From contig NZ_CP009122.1 in NCBI RefSeq assembly GCF_000803645.1, positions 534,501 to 598,500 of the forward strand: 64,000 nt of DNA, given 5' to 3'. Shown here in pieces: positions 56,247-64,000 of the stretch. The notes under the pieces were generated by a model. It was given only the letters and a program-made list of their open reading frames with translations, searched no databases and was not told where the DNA came from. Numbering within the stretch: position 1 is the stretch's first letter; every line of letters begins with the position of its first letter. This DNA comes from Sphingopyxis fribergensis (GTDB lineage: Bacteria > Pseudomonadota > Alphaproteobacteria > Sphingomonadales > Sphingomonadaceae). The translations under genes were made by a program, and so were the position numbers.

Positions 56247-56897
56247 ATGATTGTCTATGGCTCGCTGGTGTCGCCGTTCGTCCGGAAATTGCTGGGCTTT
56301 CTGGGCGAAAAAGGGATCGAGTTCGAGCTGAAGGGCGTCGGGATCGGCGATCCCGATCCGGGTTTCCGCGCCGCTTCGCCACTGGGCAAGATGCCCGCGA
56401 TGGACGACGACGGCTTTCTGCTCGCCGATTCGAGCGCCATCATCCAATATGTCGAGGCGAAGCATCCCGAGCCGGCGCTGATCCCCGCCGACCCGCAGGA
56501 ACGCGGCCGGGTGATCTGGTGGGAGGAATTCGGCGATACGGTGTTTGCGGCGTGCAGCGGCAAGATGTTCTTCAACCGCATCGTCGCGCCGAAATTCCTG
56601 GGGCGCGAGGGTGACCTTGCCGCCGCGGTGCAGGCCGAGGGTGAGGAATTGCCCAAGCTGCTCGCCTATCTGGAAAGCGCGATCCCGGCGTCGGGGTTTC
56701 TCGTCGGCGACCGGTTGACGCTTGCTGACCTGGCGGTCGCGTCGCCGTTGATGAACCTCCGTCATTGCGGGGCATGCATCGATCCCGCTGTGCATCCGAA
56801 AATTTCGGCGTGGAGCGAGGCCATCCTGTCGCGCCCGAGCATGGCGCCGTGGATTGCGAAGGAAGAGCGGCTGATCGCGCGGGTGCTGGCTAGCTAG
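56247..56897 (+). CDS. Glutathione S-transferase family protein
   Basis: 216 residues from ATG 56247 with AGGATG upstream. N-terminal thioredoxin fold IVYGSLVSPFVRKLLGFLGE with the active-site Ser/Arg region, then DDDGFLLADSSAIIQYVEAK; helical C-terminus FLVGDRLTLADLAVASPLMN. A Ser rather than Cys is at the usual catalytic place, suggesting conjugation type. It is transcribed away from the kinase gene. Confidence 0.85.
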   Translation: MIVYGSLVSPFVRKLLGFLGEKGIEFELKGVGIGDPDPGFRAASPLGKMPAMDDDGFLLADSSAIIQYVEAKHPEPALIPADPQERGRVIWWEEFGDTVFAACSGKMFFNRIVAPKFLGREGDLAAAVQAEGEELPKLLAYLESAIPASGFLVGDRLTLADLAVASPLMNLRHCGACIDPAVHPKISAWSEAILSRPSMAPWIAKEERLIARVLAS

Positions 56898-57409
56898 AAT
56901 TCGACGACGATCCGGACCCGGTCGGCGCCGATGCCGAGGTCGCGCGCGATCTGTTCGCGGCGGTAGTCGATCAGCGCCTGTATCTCCTGCACCCCATGCA
57001 TTCCCTCCGGCGCGGCTTCGTCGATCACCGGTTCCACCGGATCGCCGTCGACGGTGGGCGCCGGGTCAATGGCGGGCGCCGCATCGATGGCGCTCTTGAG
57101 TTCGACGGCGCTCAGCGTGGCCGGCGATACAGGGCCTTCGAACTGGCAGCCGAAAAGCCGCCCGCTGGCCCAGATGACGACCGCGGTGATGTCGCCGGCG
57201 TGCGGAAGCTCGATTTCGATGCGGTCACCGGCGGCCAGCTTGACGTCGCTTTCAAGCAGCAGCCCGGTTCCCGAGATATTGTGGATCTGCACCTCGAGGC
57301 CGGTGCCGTCGTGCCGCAAACCCGAGGCGAGAAGGCTCAATTTCCGGCGCGCGTCGAAACGTTTTTCGCCGCCGGGCGCCGATGGCAGAAAATGTCCGTA
57401 AATAGGCAT
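56894..57409 (-). CDS. PilZ domain protein
   Basis: 171 residues from ATG 57409. PilZ pattern: RFDARRKLSLLASGLRHDGT, then HNISGTGLLLESDVKLAAGD and AVVIWASGRLFGCQFEG. The RxxxR motif before the barrel can bind cyclic di-GMP. An acidic Pro-rich linker leads to a small C-terminal helix domain (QALIDYRREQIARDLGIG). Its stop overlaps that of the GST gene. Confidence 0.8.
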   Translation of the reverse strand: MPIYGHFLPSAPGGEKRFDARRKLSLLASGLRHDGTGLEVQIHNISGTGLLLESDVKLAAGDRIEIELPHAGDITAVVIWASGRLFGCQFEGPVSPATLSAVELKSAIDAAPAIDPAPTVDGDPVEPVIDEAAPEGMHGVQEIQALIDYRREQIARDLGIGADRVRIVVEF

Positions 57410-57698
57410 AAGCGGTTGTTGGTGTCTGCTGGTTAAAAGAAGGTTAGCGGACGCGCCAAAAGACGGCGCGTTGGCGCAAAAAAAACAAGGGTGTCCGCGG
57501 CGCAATTTGGTGGGGCGAGGTTAATCTATGTTGCAGGTGAGGCCACGGACCTTCGCTAATCATCGGCGCACTGACGCCAGACTCGCGACCCGGGATGGCG
57601 GAGGGGGTTCCTCTTGCGTAGCCATATTCAAGAGGACGGAAGGGTTCCGCCGCGAGGGGGAGCCCTTCTTGCCGTCGGTCGCCGGCGTGTCTGCTCGA

Positions 57699-59297
57699 CT
57701 ATGGGCGTTCGGCCATCCCCAGTTCGATCGTTCGGGTGATCCCGATCGCTTGCAGAAATGCCGCGTCGTGGCTGACGACGAGCAGCGCACCGTCATAGGC
57801 GGCGAGCCCGGTTTCGACGGCCGTGAGCGAATCGATATCGAGATGGTTGCCGGGCTCGTCGAGGATCAGCAGCTGGGGCGGCTCTGGCGCGCCGAGGACG
57901 CAGGCGAGACCGGCGCGGAGTATCTGGCCGCCGCTCAAGGTGCCGACGATCTGGTCGGCGGCATCGGCGCGGAAACGAAAGCGCGCGAGCGCGGCGCGGC
58001 ACTGGTTGTTCGTCGTCCCGGGGTTTAGCGCGAGGAAATTGTCGGCGATCGAGCGCGCGGGATCGAGCAGGCCGAGGCGCTGGTCGAACAGCGCGAAGGC
58101 GACGCCGACACGGACGTCGCCTGCCCACGGCGCGAGCGTGCCCGCGATCAGCGCGAGCAGCGTCGATTTGCCCGAGCCATTGGGGCCCATGATCGCGACG
58201 CGTTCGGGCCCGGTGATGGTGAGCGACAGATTTTCGATCACAGGCCGGCCTTCGGCATAACCCGCGGTGAGATGATCGAGGGCCAGCACGGTCCGTGACG
58301 TCGGAAGACCGGCCGAAGGTAGGCCGACCGACAGGGGGGCGATGACCTCGATCTTCGCACGCGCGGCGGCGAGGCGCTCTTCGGCGTCGTCGCGCTGGCG
58401 TTCGGCGAGGCGGCTTCCGGCGGCGCGCGTTTCCTCGGCGCGACGTTTGAGGCCGCCGATGACGATCTTGGGCATGTCGCCGCGTGCTGCCTTGGCGCGC
58501 CCGCGCGAGTCGCGCCGGTCCTGCTTTTCGGTCGCCACCTGCGCCTGTCGCTGCGCCGCATCGGCGCGCTTTTCTGCGCCCGCAAGCTCGGCCTCGACCG
58601 CCGCCTGCTCGATTTGCTTGCGCGCACGATACGCGCCCCAGCCGCCGCCATAACGCGCTGCGCCGAGGCTGGTGAGTTCGACGATCGCGTCCATTTCCTC
58701 GAGCAGTTCGCGGTCATGGCTGACGACGATCGCGCCGCCGCGCCAGCGGGCGAGCAGATCGCGCACGGCTTCGCGGCCTTCGCGGTCGAGGTTGTTGGTG
58801 GGCTCGTCGAGCAAGAGGAAATCGGGCGCGGCGAACATCGCCCCGGCAAGCGCGGCGCGCGTGCGCTGGCCGCCCGAGAGCTGCGCGAGCGGCGTGTCGG
58901 CGGGAAGCGGCAGGCCGACCCCCGCGAGCGCCTCGTCGATCCGCGCTTCGAGCGTCCAGTCGGCATCGCCGATCTCTTGGGCGCTGGCTTCGCCAGCCTC
59001 CGCCTTGTGGAGCAGGGCGAGCGCGCCCCGCGCGCCGAACAGGTCGGCGATCGTCTGCTGCGGTGCGACCTGTACCGTCTGGCGCAGCATCGCAATGCTA
59101 CCGTCGATTGCGATACTGCCCGATGCGGGCGCCAGCTCGCCGGTCAGCAGCCGCAGCAGCGTCGATTTGCCGACGCCGTTGCGCCCGACGATGCCGGCGC
59201 GTTCGGACTGGATATGGAGGTCGAGGTCCGAAAGGACCGGGCGGCCGTCAGGCGTCGACCAGTTGAGATTGGAGATTGTGATGGCGGGCATGGACAT
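57699..59297 (-). CDS. ABC-F family ATPase
   Basis: 532 residues from ATG 59297 (GGAAAG six bases upstream). Two ABC cassettes: Walker A GRNGVGKSTLL and GPNGSGKSTLL; signatures LSGGQRTRAALAG and LSGGQILRAGLAC; Walker B LLLDEPTNNLDREG and LILDEPGNHLDIDS. A charged linker (RRDSRGRAKAARGDMPKIV) separates them. No membrane domain. ABC-F proteins act on the ribosome in translation or antibiotic protection; a Gly in place of Thr in the second DEPGNH is unusual. Confidence 0.9.
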   Translation of the reverse strand: MSMPAITISNLNWSTPDGRPVLSDLDLHIQSERAGIVGRNGVGKSTLLRLLTGELAPASGSIAIDGSIAMLRQTVQVAPQQTIADLFGARGALALLHKAEAGEASAQEIGDADWTLEARIDEALAGVGLPLPADTPLAQLSGGQRTRAALAGAMFAAPDFLLLDEPTNNLDREGREAVRDLLARWRGGAIVVSHDRELLEEMDAIVELTSLGAARYGGGWGAYRARKQIEQAAVEAELAGAEKRADAAQRQAQVATEKQDRRDSRGRAKAARGDMPKIVIGGLKRRAEETRAAGSRLAERQRDDAEERLAAARAKIEVIAPLSVGLPSAGLPTSRTVLALDHLTAGYAEGRPVIENLSLTITGPERVAIMGPNGSGKSTLLALIAGTLAPWAGDVRVGVAFALFDQRLGLLDPARSIADNFLALNPGTTNNQCRAALARFRFRADAADQIVGTLSGGQILRAGLACVLGAPEPPQLLILDEPGNHLDIDSLTAVETGLAAYDGALLVVSHDAAFLQAIGITRTIELGMAERP

Positions 59298-59428
59298 GGA
59301 CTTTCCTGGCGGCAAGGCGGTGGGGCGTTGCGGGCAGGTATTGATCCATGGCGAAAGTCTCCGTTTGCCGGGCTGATGTAGAGGCTGCGGCCGCGGCACG
59401 CAAGCCAGACGCGATGCGACGGTTTGCC

Positions 59429-59442
59429 ATTTGGAACCAAAT
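59429..59442. promoter_or_regulatory. Palindrome ATTTGG-AA-CCAAAT
   Basis: Six-base arms with a two-base spacer in the divergent gap between the ABC-F gene and the GTA cluster, near TATAAAAT on the minus strand and TTGACA (59457) on the plus strand. May be an operator for either direction. Confidence 0.4.
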
Positions 59443-59572
59443 AGGTTATTTTATATTGACATCGTAACGCTGATATGGCACAAGTGTCACATCATGAAGA
59501 ATTGCGAGTCGGGCCGGTGCCTCTTCCGATGCGGAAGCGGTGATCCGGCCCGATTGCGTGTGGAGGTGATGC

Positions 59573-60106
59573 GTGGCGAGAGAACCGGACGATGAGATCG
59601 CGGCGAACCAGATGGGACCGGCGCAGCTGCGCAAGGCAAAGCCGCACGGTTGGACCAAGGCGCGGCGTGCGGCGTTCCTGACCGAACTTGCGCATAGCTG
59701 CAATGTTGGCCGCGCGCACAAGGCGGCCGGGATGGGGGAGCGCGGCGCATATGCCTTGCGCCGACGCGACGCCGAATTTGCGCGGCAATGGCAGGCGGCG
59801 CTGGAAATCGGATATGATCGGCTGGAGATGGCATTGTTGCGCCGCGCGCTCGAAGTGCTGGGCGAACTCGACCTCGATGAACGCACCGAACCCGTCGATA
59901 AGATGAGCGTCGCGCAGGCGATTGACATAATGAACCTGCACCGGCGGAGCGTTCAGCAGGGCCGCGCGCACCAGCGGCGGCTGTGCCATGTCGCGACGCA
60001 GGAAGAAACCGATGCGGTGCTGCTCAAGCGGATCGCGATGGTCGAGCGCCAACGCGCCCCGCGTGAAGCGCAACTCGACGACGAGGGGGGGAGCAACGCG
60101 GGATGA
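59573..60106 (+). CDS. GTA small terminase-like protein (g1)
   Basis: 177 residues from GTG 59573 after GGAGGTGAT. The HTH-like region WTKARRAAFLTELAHSCNVG and AHKAAGMGERGAYALRRRDA is typical of GTA/phage DNA-binding terminase partners. The rest is helical. Directly before and overlapping the GTA terminase by four bases. Confidence 0.75.
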   Translation: MAREPDDEIAANQMGPAQLRKAKPHGWTKARRAAFLTELAHSCNVGRAHKAAGMGERGAYALRRRDAEFARQWQAALEIGYDRLEMALLRRALEVLGELDLDERTEPVDKMSVAQAIDIMNLHRRSVQQGRAHQRRLCHVATQEETDAVLLKRIAMVERQRAPREAQLDDEGGSNAG

Positions 60107-61446
60107 TGGCGGACCCGAGCTTATTGCGTGCGCAGTCCGATGACATATTGACGCGCATCCTGAAAATGGACGAACGCGACCGGCGACGCGTGCTGCACGG
60201 GCTCAGCAAGTCTCAGACGGCCGAATTTACCAAAAGATGGTTCGGATTCGAGAATGACGGGCAGCGCGACCCGCCGGGCGACTGGCGGATATGGTTGATC
60301 CAGGCGGGCCGCGGCTTTGGTAAGACGCGAGCCGGCGCCGAATGGGTGAGCGATGTGGCGCGGCGGAACTCCGAGGCGCGGATCGCGCTCGTTGCGGCGA
60401 CCATAGCCGATGGTCAGCGCGTGATGATCGAGGGTCCGAGCGGACTGATCGCGGTGGCTCGCGCCCATGAACCAGTGCGCTGGACCGCCTCCCGGCGCGA
60501 GCTGGCCTTTGCGAGCGGCGCGTCGGCAACCCTCTATTCGGCGGAAGCTGGCGAGGGATTGCGGGGACCCGAACATCATTTTGCGTGGTGCGACGAACTT
60601 GCCAAATGGCGGCGGGGTGACGCGGCCTGGGATAATTTGATGATGGGGATGCGGCTCGGCGATGCGCCGCGCGTGGTTGTGACAACGACCCCGCGCGTCA
60701 ATGCGGCGATGTGCCGGGTGCTGGCGATCCCGGGGCTGGCGCGGACGCTGGGCCGGACCCGCGACAATCCGCATCTGCCGGGGGCGTTCGTTGCCGCGAT
60801 GCTCGAAAGCTATGGCGGGACCCGGCTGGGACGGCAGGAGCTTGGCGGCGAAATGCTGGAAGATATCGAAGGCGCGCTGTGGACGCGCGCGCTGGTCGAG
60901 CGGTGCCGGATTGGCGCCGAAGAAATTGGGAAACGGGTGCGCGTCGTGATCGGCGTCGATCCGCCGGCGACGAGCACGGGCGATGCGTGCGGAATCGTCG
61001 TCGCTGCGCTGCTGCGCGACGGGCGGCTGGCGGTGGTCGAGGATGCGAGCGTCGAAAATCCGCCGCCCGCAGTGTGGGCGCAGGCGGTCGCCGCGGCCGC
61101 CGCGCGCTGGGGCGCCGACCGAATCGTCGCCGAGAGCAATATGGGGGGCGAAATGGTCGAGAATACGCTGCGCCAGGCCGACTGCACGCTGCCGGTGGTG
61201 CCGGTGCATGCGAGCGTCGGCAAGGCGCGGCGGGCGGAGCCGGTCGCGCTGGCATACGAGCGCGGGCGCGTGGTTCATGCGGGGGCGTTCGCCGCGCTGG
61301 AGGACGAGCTTTGCGGGTTGCAGGTCGGCGGCGGCTATGCGGGGCCGGGGCGGTCGCCCGACCGGGCCGATGCGTGCGTTTGGGCGCTGGCGGCTTTGCT
61401 GGAGGGGCAGAAGAGGGGGAAGGCGCCGGGGGTGCGGCGGGTTTGA
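60103..61446 (+). CDS. GTA large terminase (g2)
   Basis: 447 residues. Walker A region IQAGRGFGKTRAGAEWVSD, Walker B-like HHFAWCDELAKWRRGD, and nuclease acids VIGVDPPATSTGDACGIVV and RSPDRADACVWALAAL. Shorter than the prophage TerL and of the RcGTA g2 type, which packages random host DNA by head-filling. Followed by an inserted antisense gene rather than directly by the portal gene. Confidence 0.85.
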   Translation: MMADPSLLRAQSDDILTRILKMDERDRRRVLHGLSKSQTAEFTKRWFGFENDGQRDPPGDWRIWLIQAGRGFGKTRAGAEWVSDVARRNSEARIALVAATIADGQRVMIEGPSGLIAVARAHEPVRWTASRRELAFASGASATLYSAEAGEGLRGPEHHFAWCDELAKWRRGDAAWDNLMMGMRLGDAPRVVVTTTPRVNAAMCRVLAIPGLARTLGRTRDNPHLPGAFVAAMLESYGGTRLGRQELGGEMLEDIEGALWTRALVERCRIGAEEIGKRVRVVIGVDPPATSTGDACGIVVAALLRDGRLAVVEDASVENPPPAVWAQAVAAAAARWGADRIVAESNMGGEMVENTLRQADCTLPVVPVHASVGKARRAEPVALAYERGRVVHAGAFAALEDELCGLQVGGGYAGPGRSPDRADACVWALAALLEGQKRGKAPGVRRV

Positions 61447-61929
61447 TCAGCGCCGAGATCGACTTTTGCGAAAGCTATTCCTCACAACGGCATAAATCGA
61501 CACACCGGCCAACAGGAGAATCGGGAGGCCGATAAGGGGCGGGACAACAACCCAGCCGGGCCACAAGTCCGCGCCTATCGCGACCGAATTGCCAGGGTCT
61601 TGGGGATCGAAGCGAACCTGCAATGAGCTGCCAATGGGATGGGAGGTCACGAGCGGACAACCGCCTTCACCGCCCTCGTGCTGAATCCCGCCGGCTGAAA
61701 AGCGATACCGGAAACGGCAGGATCGGCCGAGGAACGATTGCGAGGATTCGGTGACTATGGCGCGCGCCATGACACCTCCATTCGACACTGTGACACGGCG
61801 GTCATGTTCGGCTGCTGCCAGATACCAGATGAGGCCAAGCGGGATTGCAGCCAGGAGCGTAAGAAAGGCCACTGCACCGATTCCGCGGAAGAGTTTGCGA
61901 TAGGATCGGCGCCACATGGGCATGGACAT
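61447..61929 (-). CDS. DUF3592-type membrane protein
   Basis: 160 residues from ATG 61929. Two membrane helices (FRGIGAVAFLTLLAAIPLGL and VVPPLIGLPILLLAGVSIYA) flank an extracytoplasmic beta domain (GRSCRFRYRFSAGGIQHEGG). The family has no known role. It is antisense within the GTA head operon, flanked by REP elements on one side, and so looks like an inserted gene. Confidence 0.7.
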   Translation of the reverse strand: MSMPMWRRSYRKLFRGIGAVAFLTLLAAIPLGLIWYLAAAEHDRRVTVSNGGVMARAIVTESSQSFLGRSCRFRYRFSAGGIQHEGGEGGCPLVTSHPIGSSLQVRFDPQDPGNSVAIGADLWPGWVVVPPLIGLPILLLAGVSIYAVVRNSFRKSRSRR

Positions 61930-61985
61930 ATCAACTGCTCGCACGCCCTTCAATCGGGGTGGAGCGGGCGGCATGTAGTTCTATC

Positions 61986-62095
61986 GTCAACCCGGCTTGA
62001 TCCGGGGGCCATGATTTCGGCGCTGCGGTGGATCCCGGATCAAGTCCGGGATGACGAAAGAGTGGAATAGGCAGGCCCCGGAGTCCGGGGTGACG
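61986..62095. repeat. REP-like inverted repeats before GTA portal
   Basis: GTCAACCCGGCTTGATCCGG and GGATCAAGTCCGGGATGAC face each other around a GC-rich centre; a further CCCCGGAGTCCGGGGTGAC copy follows. No gene seen in the 211-base gap. Confidence 0.7.
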
Positions 62096-62140
62096 AGCTT
62101 GGGTACAAGGCCTCGTTCGGGCACGACATAGGAGATCATC

Positions 62141-63247
62141 ATGAACTGGTTTGGCCGTAAGGCCGCGCAGCATTCTGCGCGGCCCGCTTTGTCGCGTGTG
62201 TATGGCAGCTGGAGCGCGCCCGCGCCTTTGAGCTGGGAGGCGCAGGTGCGCGAGGGGTATCTGGGCAATGCGATCGTGCAGCGGGCGGTGCGGCTGGTGG
62301 CCGAAGCGGCGGGGAGCGCGCCTTTGGTGGCGAGCGATCCGGCGCTTGGCGCGCTGGTGTCGGCAACGTCGGGTGGGCAGGGTCTCGTTGAGACGCTCGC
62401 GTCGCAGTTGCTGCTGCACGGCAATGGTTATGTGCAGATTTTGACCGATGGCGCGGGGGCGCCGGCGGAGCTGTTTGCGCTGCGGCCCGAGCGGGTGACG
62501 GTCGAGGCCGACGCGCGCGGATGGCCGGTGGCTTATCGGTACAAGGCCGGCGGTAGCGCGGCGGTGCTGCCCGCCGAGGATGGCGCGGGGCGTGTTGCGG
62601 TGGTGCATGTGAAGGCGCTGCATCCGCTCGACGACCATTATGGGGCGGGGTGTTTGGGCGCAGCATCTGGCGCGATCGCGGCGCATAATGCTGCGGCGAA
62701 GTGGAACGCCGCGCTGCTGGAGAATGCGGCGCGGCCTTCGGGCGCGCTGGTGCATGACCCGGGCGACAAGGGCATGCCGCTGTCGGCCGAGCAGGTCGAC
62801 CGGCTGCGTGACGAATTGGCGGAGAGTTTTGCGGGCGGGGCGAATGCGGGGCGGCCTTTGCTGCTCGAGGGCGGTCTGAAATGGCAGGCGTTGTCGCTGT
62901 CGCCCGCCGAGATGGATTTCCTGGCATTGAAGGATTCGAGCGCGCGCGAGATTGGACAAGCGTTCGGGGTGCCGCCGATGCTGCTCGGGCTGCCGGGCGA
63001 CGCGACCTATGCCAATTATCGCGAGGCCAATCGCGCGCTGTGGCGGCTGACGGTGTTGCCGCTGTGCGCGAAGATTTTGGGGGCGGTGGCGCAGGGTTTG
63101 TCTGGGTGGTTCGACGGTGCGGAGCTGCGCGTCGACCTGGATAAGGTGCCGGCGCTGGCCGAGGACCGGATGGCATTGTGGCGCGAGGTTTCGGGGGCGG
63201 ACTGGCTGAGCGCGGATGAGAAGAAGGCGCTGTTGGGGCTTAGCTAG
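62141..63247 (+). CDS. GTA portal protein (g3)
   Basis: 368 residues. HK97-type portal features: NAIVQRAVRLVAEAAGSAPL, QLLLHGNGYVQILTDGAGAP, PAEMDFLALKDSSAREIGQA and GVPPMLLGLPGDATYANYRE. Shorter than most portals, as usual for GTA portals. It would dock the terminase for headful packaging. Confidence 0.85.
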   Translation: MNWFGRKAAQHSARPALSRVYGSWSAPAPLSWEAQVREGYLGNAIVQRAVRLVAEAAGSAPLVASDPALGALVSATSGGQGLVETLASQLLLHGNGYVQILTDGAGAPAELFALRPERVTVEADARGWPVAYRYKAGGSAAVLPAEDGAGRVAVVHVKALHPLDDHYGAGCLGAASGAIAAHNAAAKWNAALLENAARPSGALVHDPGDKGMPLSAEQVDRLRDELAESFAGGANAGRPLLLEGGLKWQALSLSPAEMDFLALKDSSAREIGQAFGVPPMLLGLPGDATYANYREANRALWRLTVLPLCAKILGAVAQGLSGWFDGAELRVDLDKVPALAEDRMALWREVSGADWLSADEKKALLGLS

Positions 63248-63253
63248 CCTGCG

Positions 63254-63348
63254 TCGTCACCCCGGACTCGATCCGGGGTCCATGACTTCGGCGTCGATGT
63301 GAATCCCGGACTCCGGATCACGTCCGGGGTGACGAGTCCGGGATGACG
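63254..63348. repeat. REP-like inverted repeats after GTA portal
   Basis: CACCCCGGACTCGATCCGGGG and CCCGGACTCCGGATCACGTC with a third GAGTCCGGGATGAC copy. The same class of element as at 61986, so the portal gene is bracketed by them. Confidence 0.7.
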
Positions 63349-63355
63349 AAAGGAA

Positions 63356-63670
63356 ATGGGCATGGACGAAGATGAAGCGCTGGCGCGGCTGATCGCGCTG
63401 GCGGGGACGAGTGCGCCTGATGCGGCTTTGCTGCGCGCGGTGGTCGAGGAGGCGAGCGAGCTGGGGGCGCGGCGGGCGCTGGCGCGGCTGGGCCTCGCCG
63501 ACGAGGCGGCGCGCGACGATATGAGCGATTTGCGGCAACTGCTCGGCGCGTGGCGCGATGCGAAGAAGAGCGTGTGGGCGGCGGTCATCGACTGGGCGGT
63601 ACGCGGGATGCTGGCGCTGCTGGTCGTCGGGCTGACGATGAAGCTCGGGTTTGCGGGACTGCTCAAATGA
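63356..63670 (+). CDS. DUF6127-like small membrane protein of GTA cluster (g3.5)
   Basis: 104 residues (ATG 63356 or 63362). Acidic-helical head EDEALARLIALAGTSAPDAA, then a membrane helix near the end (GMLALLVVGLTMKLGFAGLL). Similar short proteins lie between portal and protease in sphingomonad GTAs; the RcGTA counterpart is g3.5. Function unknown. Confidence 0.65.
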   Translation: MGMDEDEALARLIALAGTSAPDAALLRAVVEEASELGARRALARLGLADEAARDDMSDLRQLLGAWRDAKKSVWAAVIDWAVRGMLALLVVGLTMKLGFAGLLK

Positions 63671-64000
63671 GCGTGCGGTTCGCGGGCTATGCATCGGTGT
63701 TCGACCGGGTGGATCGCGGGGGCGATGTCGTCCGCAGCGGGGCCTTTGCGGCGAGTTTGCAGGCGGGGCAGGCGGTGCCCCTGCTTTGGCAGCATCGGCC
63801 GGGGGCGGCGATCGGGGTGATCGAGACATTGGCGGAAGATGCGCGGGGGCTGCGCGTGGTGGCGCGGGTGACGCATCCGGCGGCGGCCGCGCTTGTTGCG
63901 AGGGGCGCACTGACGGGGCTGAGCTTTGGATATCGGGTGCGGGCGGCGCGCGGGGAGAACCCGCGCGAGCTGACGGCGCTCGACCTCGCCGAGGTGAGTT
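63667..64000 (+). CDS. GTA prohead protease (g4), 3' cut by window
   Basis: 111 residues visible of an HK97-type prohead protease: RFAGYASVFDRVDRGGDVVR, PLLWQHRPGAAIGVIETLAE with the catalytic His, and RGALTGLSFGYRVRAARGEN with catalytic Ser. The start overlaps the previous stop (ATGA). The capsid gene should follow outside the window. Confidence 0.85.
   Translation, partial: MSVRFAGYASVFDRVDRGGDVVRSGAFAASLQAGQAVPLLWQHRPGAAIGVIETLAEDARGLRVVARVTHPAAAALVARGALTGLSFGYRVRAARGENPRELTALDLAEVS

Overview
The window reads as a chromosome segment of a sphingomonad alphaproteobacterium (Sphingomonadaceae, Sphingopyxis-like; the genus is inferred from overall feel, not proven). Support comes from very high GC coding sequence with GTG/TTG starts, a Rhodobacter-type gene transfer agent (GTA) cluster at the right edge, a GapR/DUF2312-like protein and a GcrA-like HTH protein at the left edge, and short inverted REP-like elements of the kind common in sphingomonads.

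Region 1 (1 to about 37.71 kb) is a siphovirus-type prophage whose left end and integrase lie outside the window. Order: GapR-like and GcrA-like regulators, RusA-like resolvase, replication proteins and small genes (0-4.4 kb); DUF2280 small terminase, large terminase, portal, protease-scaffold, decoration-like and capsid proteins (4.4-10.7 kb); an antisense HNH endonuclease (10.8-11.4 kb); head-tail connectors and Mu F-like minor head protein (11.5-14.8 kb); two accessory cassettes, each run by a ribbon-helix-helix protein beside near-identical GTTTATATAAAC operators, flanking the tail terminator gene (14.9-18.9 kb); tail tube, frameshifted tail chaperone pair, tape measure, tail tip and an SGNH-esterase fibre (19.0-28.5 kb); lysis genes with a GH19-like endolysin (28.5-30.8 kb); then a leftward, tightly overlapping operon of small genes with a TnpB-like protein and a cytosine-C5 methyltransferase (30.9-37.6 kb). 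The prophage ends in a 48-base tRNA-Val(UAC) 3' remnant at 37662-37709, read as an attachment site. A 13-base palindromic motif, GYAAYATTMTTRC, lies just upstream of four separate structural gene blocks.

Region 2 (37.7-59.4 kb) is host chromosome: a secreted amidohydrolase, two small membrane proteins, aconitase A, then an AT-rich gap leading to the most striking locus, an outer-membrane-like protein with a long C-terminal collagen (Gly-X-Y) tail followed by a prolyl 4-hydroxylase-like 2OG-Fe(II) oxygenase. Next come a broken RidA-like gene, a diguanylate cyclase, and a leftward locus for 5-oxoproline or hydantoin use: CHASE/HWE histidine kinase, a single-chain HyuA-HyuB (5-oxoprolinase-like) enzyme, DUF969/DUF979 permease pair, DUF2891 protein and LacI regulator. 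A glutathione transferase, a PilZ protein and an ABC-F ATPase complete the region.

Region 3 (59.5-64.0 kb) is the start of a GTA-like head cluster: small terminase-like protein, large terminase, an inserted antisense DUF3592 membrane protein, portal, a small membrane protein and a prohead protease cut by the window edge.
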